In this document: one piece after another, positions 1-8,125 of the stretch
How positions within the stretch are numbered: position 1 is the stretch's first letter
Layout of the letters: every line of letters starts with the position of its first letter
DNA from: Flavihumibacter petaseus NBRC 106054
Lineage (GTDB): Bacteria > Bacteroidota > Bacteroidia > Chitinophagales > Chitinophagaceae
Assembly: GCF_000974785.1 (NCBI RefSeq)
Contig: NZ_BBWV01000001.1
Coordinates: forward strand, 1,054,001 to 1,118,000
DNA: 64,000 bases
Direction: 5' to 3'
Program-made: the position numbers and the translations under genes
The notes under the pieces: model-generated
What the model was told of the DNA's origin: nothing
Seen by the model: only the letters and a program-made list of their open reading frames with translations
The model's database searches: none

Positions 1-500
1 CGGTGATCGGCAACCACCCAATCCTTGAAGCATTCACCCATACTTTCCGGATCCCTTTCCACCATGTGAGTCACGAAGGGCGAAGCCAGGGACAGTTTGA
101 AGCCGCTATGCTCACTATCCTGGACAGCTACTCTCCTGATTTTATTATACTGGCAAAATTCATGCGCATTCTCTCCCCCTCTTTTGTTTCCCGGTATCCC
201 GAAAGGATCATCAATATCCATCACAGTTTTCTTCCCGCATTTGTGGGCGCAAGTCCGTATAAACAGGCATTTGAGCGTGGTGTAAAACTAATTGGCGCCA
301 CTGCCCATGTGGTGAACAATGACCTTGATGAGGGACCGATCATAACGCAAAAGATCATCCCCGTGCAACACGACGATGATCTCCGTGATATGGTGGAAGC
401 CGGTCATGAGATCGAAAAATCTGTACTGGCTGACGCGCTGAAAATGATCCTCGAAGACAGGGTTTTTGTCAGCGGAAACAAGACTATTATTTTTTCCTGA
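1..500 (+). CDS. purU: Formyltetrahydrofolate deformylase, C-terminal part (5' end outside window)
   Basis: The last 166 or so residues of PurU, which hydrolyses 10-formyl-tetrahydrofolate to formate and tetrahydrofolate in the cytoplasm, feeding formate to purine synthesis and balancing one-carbon pools. The reading frame is open through base 1; the GTG at base 3 is an internal Val codon in the stretch VIGNH, not a start. The formyltransferase-fold signature INIHHSFLPAF, with the catalytic His, is present, followed by GATAHVVN and LDEGPII, which holds the conserved Asp. The family is about 280-290 residues, so the N-terminal ACT domain and part of the catalytic domain lie upstream. The gene ends one base before the convergent gene's stop. 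Confidence 0.93.
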   Translation, partial: VIGNHPILEAFTHTFRIPFHHVSHEGRSQGQFEAAMLTILDSYSPDFIILAKFMRILSPSFVSRYPERIINIHHSFLPAFVGASPYKQAFERGVKLIGATAHVVNNDLDEGPIITQKIIPVQHDDDLRDMVEAGHEIEKSVLADALKMILEDRVFVSGNKTIIFS

Positions 501-1424
501 TCAAACGGGCTGCGAAACACTTCCCAGCAGGTCACGCAAGCGCACGCTGTTCATAGTCACCCATTGCCGGAACTGCCTGGTGCCCTGGTGAAGCGCGTAG
601 GTTTCTATCATTTCAATCCTGCTGTCGGTCTGATACAAACGCTGTGCTTCAAACCAGTTAGCCTTCAGCGGGGCCTCAGCAAACGGCATCATGGCAAACT
701 TTTCCTTTGGCAGATGGCGGTAGCGGACTTCCAGTTTGAGAACATCCCGTAATATCCGCGCATACTCATGGCAACGGCCGTCAAAACCAACAGCACCCAC
801 AGTCCGGTTAAGGTAGAGATTTCTGTGTTTCAGCAGTGCAAGTACCAATGGACCGATATCATCCAGTCCGATTGCTGCAAGCCGGCTGTTTCCCATAGGG
901 AAGCTGAATGAAAGGCTGTCTTCACTGTCATCATCCGGCAGCAGGTAAGCTACCAGCTCCTCATACAACAGCCCGATATGCAGAAAGGTCACCGGCAATT
1001 TCAATAACCTTGCATACTCTTCCAGGGAAGCCCTGGCATCACTCACCGGCACCGGAAGGCGCCCATTGCTCAGCGCCGAGAAATTCCTGGCGGTAGACAA
1101 CACCACATGATTAACACTGGTCTGACCGATCGCATCCAGCAGATTTTTTCCAGACATTGCCACGCCGGCAGCACCGTCATTGTCTGGCAGAAACCCGACT
1201 ACCGCATCAACATCCACCAGTGCAACGCGCAACGACTCCATTTCGCTGAGATCACCTTCCGTCAATACTGCACCTTGACGCGCCAGTGACAGCGCCGCAT
1301 TAGTCCGGCTATCCCTGCAAAAAGCCCGAACAGAATATTGGTTATCCTGGAGAAGCGCGCGGGTAACAGCCCTTCCCACGGAGCCTGTGGCCTCTGTGAC
1401 CAAAACGATTTTCTTTGATTTCAT
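501..1424 (-). CDS. NmrA-like NAD(P)-binding (atypical SDR) protein
   Basis: An atypical short-chain dehydrogenase/NmrA-type protein of 307 residues with a Rossmann fold. The start at 1424 (MKSKKIVLVT) is preferred over an ATG at 1475, because NmrA proteins begin directly with the first beta strand. The dinucleotide-binding loop reads TEATGSVG, whereas the family has TGATGxxG, so the first Gly is Glu (codon GAG). Cofactor binding may be weakened, and such proteins may act as redox sensors rather than enzymes. Later stretches typical of the family are VNHVVLSTA and the LPVTFLHIGLLYE region. Substrate is unknown. It is convergent with purU and not clearly in an operon with the kinases upstream. 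Confidence 0.8.
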   Translation of the reverse strand: MKSKKIVLVTEATGSVGRAVTRALLQDNQYSVRAFCRDSRTNAALSLARQGAVLTEGDLSEMESLRVALVDVDAVVGFLPDNDGAAGVAMSGKNLLDAIGQTSVNHVVLSTARNFSALSNGRLPVPVSDARASLEEYARLLKLPVTFLHIGLLYEELVAYLLPDDDSEDSLSFSFPMGNSRLAAIGLDDIGPLVLALLKHRNLYLNRTVGAVGFDGRCHEYARILRDVLKLEVRYRHLPKEKFAMMPFAEAPLKANWFEAQRLYQTDSRIEMIETYALHQGTRQFRQWVTMNSVRLRDLLGSVSQPV

Positions 1425-1497
1425 GGCGATAAAGTTTAATACCGCCAATTTACTACCATTACAGGGGTGCCGCATATGGCCCTTGCATGAACTGCCT

Positions 1498-2544
1498 TTA
1501 TTCCGGCTGGGCTGTGTAGAGCAACGGCATTACAACCATAAAGTGTTTTTCTCCTTCCATTACCTGGAATCCTTCCTGGCGCAGAAGCTTATATTTTGCC
1601 CGAATATTCTGCAAACCAATCTTTGTACTGCTTTCCTGCTGTTTCTTTCGCTGCAGGTTATTATTGACCACCAGCTTATGCCCGCTGGTTGTGAAGATCT
1701 CAATAAGGAGCGGCTGCTGTTTTGATACAATATTGTGTTTCACGGCATTCTCCACCACCAGTTGCAGGCTCAGTGAAGGCAACTGGTAAGCGTTGTACCG
1801 GCGGTCAATTTCAAAATTGAACTGCAACCCATCACCATGGCGGGTTTTCAGCAACCGGCAGTAACTGTCGATGAACTTCATCTCCGTTTCCAATGTTGCC
1901 AGCCCCCATTCATTGGTTCGCAACAGGTACCGGTACACTTTGGAAAGCTCATTGAGAAATGACTCCGCCTGCTGTTTGTCTTCTGAAATAAGGCTGGCCA
2001 GTGTATTGAAGCAATTGAACAGAAAATGCGGATTGACCTGACTTTTCAGGTTATCAAACTCCTGCTGGATGCTCATCTGTTCCATCTGTTCTTTCTCTGA
2101 CAGGCTCTCTTTGTATTTTTCAAGGATGTACACCACTTCCCAGAGCGTCTCAAACACCAGGTTGACGCAAAGCCCCTGTACCAGGGCCCATTTGATGTCC
2201 TCAGCATTGATGTCATACCCGAATAGATGAAGCTGGTCGTAGAGAAAAAGGATGACAAAGATCGACGGCGTCATGACCAGTAAATTGACCAGCAGTTTAT
2301 AGGCTACCCTTCTGCTGGTTTCTCTCAGTTCGGGAAAACGCGCTCTGATATAATGATCATATTGATAATGAAGATACCAGGAACCCATACCCAGCAGGAA
2401 CAACAACGGAAAAGAAAATGCCCATAATTGCCACTCTGAATAAAGCCGGTCTCCGAACATGATCACGTGGAGCACATAGTCAATTACGGGCATCGAAATA
2501 ATGAATCCATACAACTGGAATGCCGGTGGCCGGTAGAATTTCAT
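1498..2544 (-). CDS. LytS/YehU-type membrane sensor histidine kinase (first of pair)
   Basis: A 348-residue sensor kinase of the His_kinase (LytS/YpdA) family. The N-terminal ~135 residues carry about four hydrophobic segments, followed by a short coiled coil and the phosphoacceptor motif NPHFLFNCFN with His173. The ATPase part has an intact N-box (VVENAVKHN) and a G-box-like KIGLQNIRAKY. Kinases of this family normally phosphorylate LytTR-type response regulators, but none is encoded next to it. Its start overlaps the stop of the upstream kinase by 4 bases, so the two are translationally coupled. The signal sensed is unknown. Confidence 0.93.
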   Translation of the reverse strand: MKFYRPPAFQLYGFIISMPVIDYVLHVIMFGDRLYSEWQLWAFSFPLLFLLGMGSWYLHYQYDHYIRARFPELRETSRRVAYKLLVNLLVMTPSIFVILFLYDQLHLFGYDINAEDIKWALVQGLCVNLVFETLWEVVYILEKYKESLSEKEQMEQMSIQQEFDNLKSQVNPHFLFNCFNTLASLISEDKQQAESFLNELSKVYRYLLRTNEWGLATLETEMKFIDSYCRLLKTRHGDGLQFNFEIDRRYNAYQLPSLSLQLVVENAVKHNIVSKQQPLLIEIFTTSGHKLVVNNNLQRKKQQESSTKIGLQNIRAKYKLLRQEGFQVMEGEKHFMVVMPLLYTAQPE

Positions 2545-3593
2545 ATCACTACCTCCTTCTCTATAATAAGTGGCAGTATGATTTCCCGCTGCTCGGCACT
2601 TTCAATGATTTCCACCATGAGTTCATTCAAAAGACGATATTTATTGATCAGGTTGTCAAGACCCTCATCATAATCCATACCATCATGCCTTGATTTGTGA
2701 TTCACATTGTTGCGGATGAGCAATTTGTTCTGGCCGCGGCTCCCGATATAGATACAAAGGGGAGCTTCCTGGCTCGCAGCGTTGCTGTAGATTATATTCT
2801 CAAGCACAACCTGAAGGCTGAGTGGCGGCAAATGCTGCTGCCTGTCTGCCGGCGACACTTCGAGTATCACCTGTATCGCAGGGCCAAACCGGGCCTTGAT
2901 AAGGTACACATAAGATTGTACAAATTTCAACTCCTCCTCCACGGACACCAGGAATTCATCATCCCCCCGAAGCATATAGCGGTGTACCCGCGTCATCTCA
3001 TTCAGGAATTTTTCGGCTTCCGATTCATCTTCGGCGATCAGGCTTGACAGTGAATTGAAACAATTGAACAGAAAATGCGGGTTGACCTGTCCCTTTAAAC
3101 CGATCAGTTTGGTCTTCTGATAGGCATTCCGGAGTTTTTCCGTTTCCGTTACAGATTTTTTCCAGCCCTTCCAGTTTGCAACAGCCTCATTGATCAGCAC
3201 AATAGTTATACTCGAGATACAGGAAAACAGGTAAACCCACCAGAAGTGCTGAAACAGGGAATTACAGCCGTGAAAAGGGAAAAGATCGTGGAAAGCATAC
3301 AGGCCGGAAACCATCAGGATATTCATCAGAAAAAAGATCGGTAGCATTGCCGCAATCCGCCGGAAAAGATCACTGTTGTAAGGAAATCTTTTGCGGATAA
3401 GCATTGCTACCGAACGGTATACCAGGTAGATCCCGAATATATATGATGTTGTCAGTGCATAACGCAACAAAAAGGGAACCAGGCCGGAAAAATTGCATGC
3501 ACCAAAGGTGATTGCATTGAGTCCGAATACGAAGGGGATCATGAACCAGACGAACCCGATCGGTTCAACCTTACTATATCTGTTTATGGCCAT
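2541..3593 (-). CDS. LytS/YehU-type membrane sensor histidine kinase (second of pair, degenerate ATPase motifs)
   Basis: A 350-residue paralogue of the downstream kinase, with the phosphoacceptor His at the same residue number (NPHFLFNCFNSLSSL, His173), suggesting tandem duplication. The N-terminal half has several membrane segments. The ATP-binding half is less canonical: the N-box reads LENIIYSN in place of VENAxKHN, and the G-box reads EGLDNL in place of GxGLxN. It may bind ATP poorly and work as a heterodimer partner of the other kinase; this is inference. A TAnnTTTG element lies about 25 bases upstream, so this is probably the first gene of the operon. Confidence 0.92.
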   Translation of the reverse strand: MAINRYSKVEPIGFVWFMIPFVFGLNAITFGACNFSGLVPFLLRYALTTSYIFGIYLVYRSVAMLIRKRFPYNSDLFRRIAAMLPIFFLMNILMVSGLYAFHDLFPFHGCNSLFQHFWWVYLFSCISSITIVLINEAVANWKGWKKSVTETEKLRNAYQKTKLIGLKGQVNPHFLFNCFNSLSSLIAEDESEAEKFLNEMTRVHRYMLRGDDEFLVSVEEELKFVQSYVYLIKARFGPAIQVILEVSPADRQQHLPPLSLQVVLENIIYSNAASQEAPLCIYIGSRGQNKLLIRNNVNHKSRHDGMDYDEGLDNLINKYRLLNELMVEIIESAEQREIILPLIIEKEVVI

Positions 3594-3615
3594 GGTTGTC
3601 CGGGGCGGACGTCCT

Positions 3616-3623
3616 CAAAAATA
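3616..3623 (-). promoter_or_regulatory. Putative -7 promoter element of the histidine kinase pair
   Basis: On the minus strand this reads TATTTTTG, an exact match to the Bacteroidota -7 consensus TAnnTTTG. It sits 22 bases before the ATG at 3593, giving an expected leader of about 15 bases. No convincing -33 TTTG is visible upstream. Confidence 0.45.
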
Positions 3624-3648
3624 GTAAACCTCCTGCGTTATGGCCATT

Positions 3649-4500
3649 TTATTTCAGTTCTTTCAACCATTGTTCAGCAAAAGGCAGGGCGGTAGACTGC
3701 ACTTCAGGGCCGGCCCGGAAAATCATCTTCCAGTCGCTTGACTTTCCTTCATACTGCGGATTTACAAAGCGTTTCTTACCATACTTCTCTTCAAGCTTCG
3801 CGCTAAAATCAACAGTTTTCGCCAGCTCCAGATATTTCGTAAGATAACTTTTCAGCCTCAGTTCAAATTTTTCAGGATACTCTTCTTCCCAGGTACGAAC
3901 ATCTTCTTCATACTGTTTCTGGCGTTGATCGTTTTCCATCTGCTGGTACTGATACATTCCCTTGATCATGGTATTGCCAGGCTTTTTATAGTCCTCGATC
4001 GTTTGCTTCAGCAGATCGATGGTTGGCCGCATCACTTTTTCCATATCCGGCATCTTCTTGATCGTCTCTTCGCTGTTTTTCACGCTCGTTTCCAGTTCAG
4101 CGATCTGCTCCTTACGGATTTCTTCTTCTGACTTATCCTTTTTCACCGGCGCCACAGGCTTCGAGTTCTCCCGGAGGTCACCATAGGCTTTTTTCAGATC
4201 GGCAGATTGTGAAAACTTTTTGGCATACTGCAGCAGGTCGGAAGTTACCGCAGCTCGATCGCCGGCAGCAATCGATTTCAGGTTTTTAATTCCGTAGTAT
4301 TCCAGGTAGCCATTCAGAAAGCTGTTGCGCACTTTTTCCATGCCCTGCTGTTCTGTTATACCCAGTTTTTTCCAGAGATCCTCCGCCATCCTGGCAGAGC
4401 GCGTGAAGGAAAAGAGAAATAGGCTAAGGATACAAAGCAGAAAAGTAACGATAGATACCCTCAGCAGAAGGAGACTTTTTTGAAAGGATTGCTGTTTCAT
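3649..4500 (-). CDS. Conserved unknown protein, single N-terminal membrane anchor and coiled coil
   Basis: A 283-residue protein that I do not recognise. Residues ~10-30 form one strongly hydrophobic segment (SIVTFLLCILSLFLFSF), which would anchor it in the inner membrane with the remainder in the periplasm. Residues ~115-210 are highly charged (Lys/Glu-rich) and predicted helical, with coiled-coil character; the C-terminal part is rich in Tyr and Lys. There are no cysteines beyond the anchor and no enzymatic motif. It lies 18 bases downstream of the cupin gene on the same strand, so the two may be cotranscribed. Confidence 0.75.
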   Translation of the reverse strand: MKQQSFQKSLLLLRVSIVTFLLCILSLFLFSFTRSARMAEDLWKKLGITEQQGMEKVRNSFLNGYLEYYGIKNLKSIAAGDRAAVTSDLLQYAKKFSQSADLKKAYGDLRENSKPVAPVKKDKSEEEIRKEQIAELETSVKNSEETIKKMPDMEKVMRPTIDLLKQTIEDYKKPGNTMIKGMYQYQQMENDQRQKQYEEDVRTWEEEYPEKFELRLKSYLTKYLELAKTVDFSAKLEEKYGKKRFVNPQYEGKSSDWKMIFRAGPEVQSTALPFAEQWLKELK

Positions 4501-4518
4501 ATTACAAGGTTTAATTGT

Positions 4519-4971
4519 TCAGATAAAGCGCATTCCGTATTGTTCGGTAAGCGTCAGGAAGTACTGGATCTGGGCTTCAGAAGGCGTTTGAAGCTCGCCG
4601 CTAAAGTCATCGTCACCGGGAACAGAAAGGGCATTATAAAAGCCGTCGATAAATCCCGGGGTGGCAATGAGCGTACATTTCACGCTATCGGAATGGATCG
4701 TGTAATGATGGGGAATATTGCGGGGAAGGAACACCGTATCACCGGGATTCGCCTCCCAGATATCATCTCCCACAAAAAAGCTCATACTGCCCTCATGAAT
4801 GATAAACACTTCGTCTTCCCGGGTATGTAAATGCCGGGGTGGTTCGCTGCCGGCAACGGCTTCCAGGTCTGCCACCACAACAGCATTATTCGATTCTTCC
4901 CCGGTAAGCTTCCAAGTGATCATGGTGCCGGTAAACCATTTCTGTTTGGATCGTTTAGAAGTGATTGGCAT
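4519..4971 (-). CDS. Cupin-domain protein
   Basis: A single-domain cupin of 150 residues, similar to the small quercetinase-like cupins. Motif 1 is visible as PPRHLHTREDEVFIIHEG, supplying His, His and Glu ligands, and motif 2 as PGDTVFLPRNIPHHYTIHS, with a further His. A bound divalent metal is therefore likely. The reaction cannot be assigned from sequence: such proteins include dioxygenases, isomerases and simple binding proteins. The start is an ATG directly after a G/T-rich repeat tract on the other strand. It is probably cytoplasmic, since there is no signal peptide. Confidence 0.85.
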   Translation of the reverse strand: MPITSKRSKQKWFTGTMITWKLTGEESNNAVVVADLEAVAGSEPPRHLHTREDEVFIIHEGSMSFFVGDDIWEANPGDTVFLPRNIPHHYTIHSDSVKCTLIATPGFIDGFYNALSVPGDDDFSGELQTPSEAQIQYFLTLTEQYGMRFI

Positions 4972-4979
4972 AAGTTAAG

Positions 4980-5015
4980 GTTTGGAAGTTTGGAGTTTGG
5001 TGGTTTGGGAGTTGG
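4980..5015. repeat. Short tandem GTTTGG repeat tract
   Basis: Four copies of GTTTGG begin at 4980, 4988, 4995 and 5003, followed by a shortened GTTGG at 5011; spacing is 7-8 bases. On the other strand it reads as repeated CCAAAC. It lies between the start of the cupin gene and the stop of the small Cys-rich gene. It may be a low-complexity intergenic repeat, or a slippage-prone element in the cupin leader. Confidence 0.6.
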
Positions 5016-5027
5016 CTTTCGTTGTCG

Positions 5028-5264
5028 TTACAGTAAGAGGGATAAGCCAATGGTGGGCACGTCCCCCGCAAAGTCTGGGCCTGGTGCATGATCAGCGGAA
5101 AAGGTTGTTTGATCATTGGAACTGCATGCTTCAGGCATTTCTCCGCAACAGGCTTCGCCGGCTGCTTTCGCTGCAACTGCGCCTGGCTGGCAGACCCGGG
5201 GGCCTGAGTCAGCCTGGAGACAGCTTATCGCCAGCAGCATGGTGAGAAGAATTATCTTTTTCAT
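5028..5264 (-). CDS. Small Cys-rich putative exported protein
   Basis: A 78-residue frame starting MKKIILLTMLLAISC, which looks like a signal peptide ending at a possible lipoprotein Cys15. After it come four more Cys, including a CC pair (GEACCGEMPEAC), resembling the Cys-rich N-termini of some thiol- or metal-handling Bacteroidota lipoproteins. The last ~25 residues have no recognisable feature. It occupies the otherwise empty stretch between the cupin gene and the divergent xylanase gene. It is too short for confident family assignment; the signal-peptide-like start is the main argument that it is real. Confidence 0.5.
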   Translation of the reverse strand: MKKIILLTMLLAISCLQADSGPRVCQPGAVAAKAAGEACCGEMPEACSSNDQTTFSADHAPGPDFAGDVPTIGLSLLL

Positions 5265-5372
5265 ATCCTTGATTGCGGTAGCAAATTTGCCCCTGGAAAA
5301 CCGGGTTTACAATAGCGGCATGCCTGAACTGTTGCGAAAACGGTATGAATTGCGTTTTCATTAAATTAGGAC

Positions 5373-6500
5373 ATGGATTACCTGAAACGCCGCATTATTG
5401 GCCCGCTGCTCCCCCTGCTGCTCCTGACACTTATCGTTACCACGGCGAAGCTTGCCGCACAGTCGCCTGGCGGCAGTGCCAACAGCCTTCAGTCAGCATT
5501 TGGAAAAAAATTCACCATGGGTGTAGCCGTTGGCCCCGCCGACCTTTCCGGCGAATCCGCCAAACTGATTCTGCAACAGTTCGGCAGCCTGACGCCGGAA
5601 AATGCCATGAAAATGGGTCCGGTACATCCCAGGGAAAATGAATACAACTGGAAAGCCGCTGATAGTATCGCCGCTTTTGCCCGGCGCCATGGTCTCAAAC
5701 TACGTGGTCACACTTTGTGCTGGCATCAACAGGTCCCTTCCTGGATTTTCACCGATAACACAGGTGCCCCCGCAAACCGGTCGTTGGTGTTAAAGCGCCT
5801 GCATGATCATATCAAAACAGTTGTGGGACGGTACCGCGACATCGTTTATGCATGGGATGTGGTGAATGAAGCGATCAGTGATGCACCCGGTGAATACCTC
5901 CGGAACTCTCCGTGGTTAAGCATTTGCGGTGAAGAATATATAGCACTCGCTTTTCAGTGGGCCCATGAGGCGGACCCCGACGCACTGTTGTTTTACAACG
6001 ACTATAACGAGATCGATTCCACGAAACGCAGCAAGATCATCCGGCTGGTGACCACCCTTCAGAAAAAGGGAGTGCCTGTTCACGGAATCGGCTTACAGGG
6101 CCATTGGGCGATAAATGAACCAACTCCTGAAATCCTGGATGCCTGCCTTCGGGATTTTACCGCTACAGGATTGCCCCTTCAGATCACGGAACTGGATGTT
6201 TCCGTTTACCCTAAAGAACACCAGGCCCGGTCAGCGCAGCCCTCCGACAGCAAGACAGCTTTTACCCCCGCCAAAGCCACAGCGCAGCAGGAACAATACC
6301 TGAACTGCTTCAGGATTTTTGGAAAATACCGGCAGATGATCCAGGCAATTACTTTCTGGAATGTATCGGACAAACATACCTGGCTGGATAACTTTCCAGT
6401 CAGGAACAGAAAAGACTATCCGCTGTTGTTCGATGTCAACCTGAAACCGAAACAGGCATATCATATCCTGCTGCAACATGCTACAGAAATACTGCCCTGA
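5373..6500 (+). CDS. Secreted endo-1,4-beta-xylanase, GH10
   Basis: A family GH10 xylanase of 375 residues that cleaves internal beta-1,4 bonds in xylan. Residues 1-30 are a signal peptide ending in AAQ. The catalytic barrel starts at about residue 40. Visible motifs are SLTPENAMK, GHTLCWHQQ, WDVVNEAISD with acid/base Glu166, and ITELDVS with nucleophile Glu273; the C-terminal WNVSDKHTW also fits. No carbohydrate-binding module is attached, so it is a single-domain periplasmic or surface enzyme. It stands alone: the flanking genes run in the opposite direction and no SusC/D pair is adjacent. Confidence 0.97.
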   Translation: MDYLKRRIIGPLLPLLLLTLIVTTAKLAAQSPGGSANSLQSAFGKKFTMGVAVGPADLSGESAKLILQQFGSLTPENAMKMGPVHPRENEYNWKAADSIAAFARRHGLKLRGHTLCWHQQVPSWIFTDNTGAPANRSLVLKRLHDHIKTVVGRYRDIVYAWDVVNEAISDAPGEYLRNSPWLSICGEEYIALAFQWAHEADPDALLFYNDYNEIDSTKRSKIIRLVTTLQKKGVPVHGIGLQGHWAINEPTPEILDACLRDFTATGLPLQITELDVSVYPKEHQARSAQPSDSKTAFTPAKATAQQEQYLNCFRIFGKYRQMIQAITFWNVSDKHTWLDNFPVRNRKDYPLLFDVNLKPKQAYHILLQHATEILP

Positions 6501-6516
6501 CTAACCGGCACCACCT

Positions 6517-7134
6517 TTACTTAAATAACAGCGCGCCAGCAGTTGTCAGCTCGTCCTGGTTAATGGTATGTCCCATACCGGGATAGATCTTTTTGGTGAC
6601 GGCAGCCTGCAGCGAAGTATACACTCCAGCCGTTTCCTCCACCCGCAAAACAGGTACATGCGGATCCGGATCACTGGTACCGAGAAACAAAGGCATACCG
6701 GCAAAATCACCCTTATAGCGATCTTTTTGCAACGATTCACCAATAAGGCCCCCTGTAAACGCGGCTGCTCCGCCGTACCGCTGCGCATGCCGGGCGAGAC
6801 ATTCCAGGAGAAGACATGCACCTTGTGAAAAGCCCATGAAGTAAAGATTTTCCGCGTTTTTGCCTGCCTCCAGCAACTCATCGATCAGACCCGTAACGAG
6901 GTCAACTGCCGATGATAACCAGGGCTCATTGCTGGTCTCCGGTGCCATAAAGGAATAGGGATACCAGGTGCTGTTGGTAGCCGCTGGAGCGAGCAAAGCA
7001 AAACCTGCTACGGGAAAGTAGCCGGCCAATCCAAGAATATCATTTGGTCCGGCTCCCCTGCCGTGCAGCAATATCAGCACTTTATCTGCAGTTGCCAGCG
7101 GCGCCCCGGCATGAACAATGTGTTTCCTGTGCAT
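6517..7134 (-). CDS. Phospholipase/carboxylesterase-type alpha/beta hydrolase (MhqD-like)
   Basis: A 205-residue cytoplasmic alpha/beta hydrolase of the carboxylesterase/phospholipase family. The oxyanion region is LILLHGRGAGPND, and the nucleophile elbow is GFSQGA with Ser103. The catalytic Asp and His are expected from the GTSDPDPHVP and GMGHTIN stretches. It follows the ring-cleaving dioxygenase gene by 5 bases. The same pairing occurs as MhqD with MhqO or MhqE in Bacillus subtilis, where it is linked to quinone and hydroquinone resistance. By analogy it may act on ring-cleavage products, but no substrate can be read from the sequence. Confidence 0.88.
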   Translation of the reverse strand: MHRKHIVHAGAPLATADKVLILLHGRGAGPNDILGLAGYFPVAGFALLAPAATNSTWYPYSFMAPETSNEPWLSSAVDLVTGLIDELLEAGKNAENLYFMGFSQGACLLLECLARHAQRYGGAAAFTGGLIGESLQKDRYKGDFAGMPLFLGTSDPDPHVPVLRVEETAGVYTSLQAAVTKKIYPGMGHTINQDELTTAGALLFK

Positions 7135-7139
7135 AATGA

Positions 7140-8078
7140 CTATTGTACCAGTTGAGGAAGTTTTTTTTCAATCTGGGCCCTGTCAGACTCATATTGTTCA
7201 GGAAGTTTCAGATGCGTTCCCAACTCGGCCAGCGGCTCATCTACCGTGAAGCCAGGATTGTCTGTAGCCAGTTCAAACAACACGCCTCCCGGCTCGCGGA
7301 AGTACAATGAAAAGAAATAGTTACGGTCGATCTTTGGAGTTATATGCAGTCCGTACTGAACAATCTTTTCGCGGATTTTCATCAGCTCCTCATCGTTTCT
7401 TACGCGGAAAGCAACATGGTGGTTCGTGCCACCTGCGTTTAACCCGACCTTGCCTTCAGCATCTTCCTTCACATGCACATAATTGGCTGTATCAATGGTG
7501 TCTGTTCCAAACTTGTACAGGTTGCCCTCCTGACTGATCAATCGGTAACCCAACAGGTCAGTCAGCACTTTTGCAGTCGGATCAAGCTCCCTGACAGTCA
7601 ACGTCACATGATGAAATCCCCGGTTGGCAACATCGCTGCCAATATCAGGAGTCACCCAGGGTTGGCGGGAATCCGGTGCAGCAGGAACCACCAGGCTGAG
7701 CACGAGGCCATCAGGATCCTGGAATGTAAGGGTCTTTTCTCCGAATACTTCACGCACTTCAACGTTTTCAACGCCGCCGGCTTTGAATCTCTCCTGCCAG
7801 AAACTCAGGCTTCCGTCCGGTACGGCATAACCGATTTCAGTAGCCATGCCAACACCCGTATACCCCTGGCGCACGTGTGTCCATGGAAAGAAAGTCAGAA
7901 TGGTTCCGGGCGTTCCGTGTTCGTCGCCAAAATAAAAATGATACGTCCCGGGATCATCAAAATTCACGGTCTTCTTTACAAAACGCAGGCCGAGCTGTTT
8001 GCTATAAAAATCATAATTGCGTTGGGCTGCGCCGGCAATGGCAGTGATATGATGAATGCCGTAGATCCTGTTTTCCAT
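7140..8078 (-). CDS. Ring-cleaving dioxygenase of the glyoxalase/VOC superfamily (MhqO-like)
   Basis: A 312-residue protein with two vicinal-oxygen-chelate halves. The first begins YGIHHITAIAG and the second NRGFHHVTLTVREL; each provides a metal-binding His, with NHHVAFRVR and the Glu in PGGVLFELATD completing the site. This is the usual length and motif pattern of MhqO/MhqE-type ring-cleaving dioxygenases, which open hydroquinone-like rings using a non-haem divalent metal. It is the upstream member of a two-gene unit with the esterase. No MarR-type regulator (MhqR) is next to it, unlike in Bacillus. Confidence 0.9.
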   Translation of the reverse strand: MENRIYGIHHITAIAGAAQRNYDFYSKQLGLRFVKKTVNFDDPGTYHFYFGDEHGTPGTILTFFPWTHVRQGYTGVGMATEIGYAVPDGSLSFWQERFKAGGVENVEVREVFGEKTLTFQDPDGLVLSLVVPAAPDSRQPWVTPDIGSDVANRGFHHVTLTVRELDPTAKVLTDLLGYRLISQEGNLYKFGTDTIDTANYVHVKEDAEGKVGLNAGGTNHHVAFRVRNDEELMKIREKIVQYGLHITPKIDRNYFFSLYFREPGGVLFELATDNPGFTVDEPLAELGTHLKLPEQYESDRAQIEKKLPQLVQ

Positions 8079-8125
8079 ACCGTAGGTTTATTGGCAAAGA
8101 TATTGAAAGAGACACCGGGGACACT

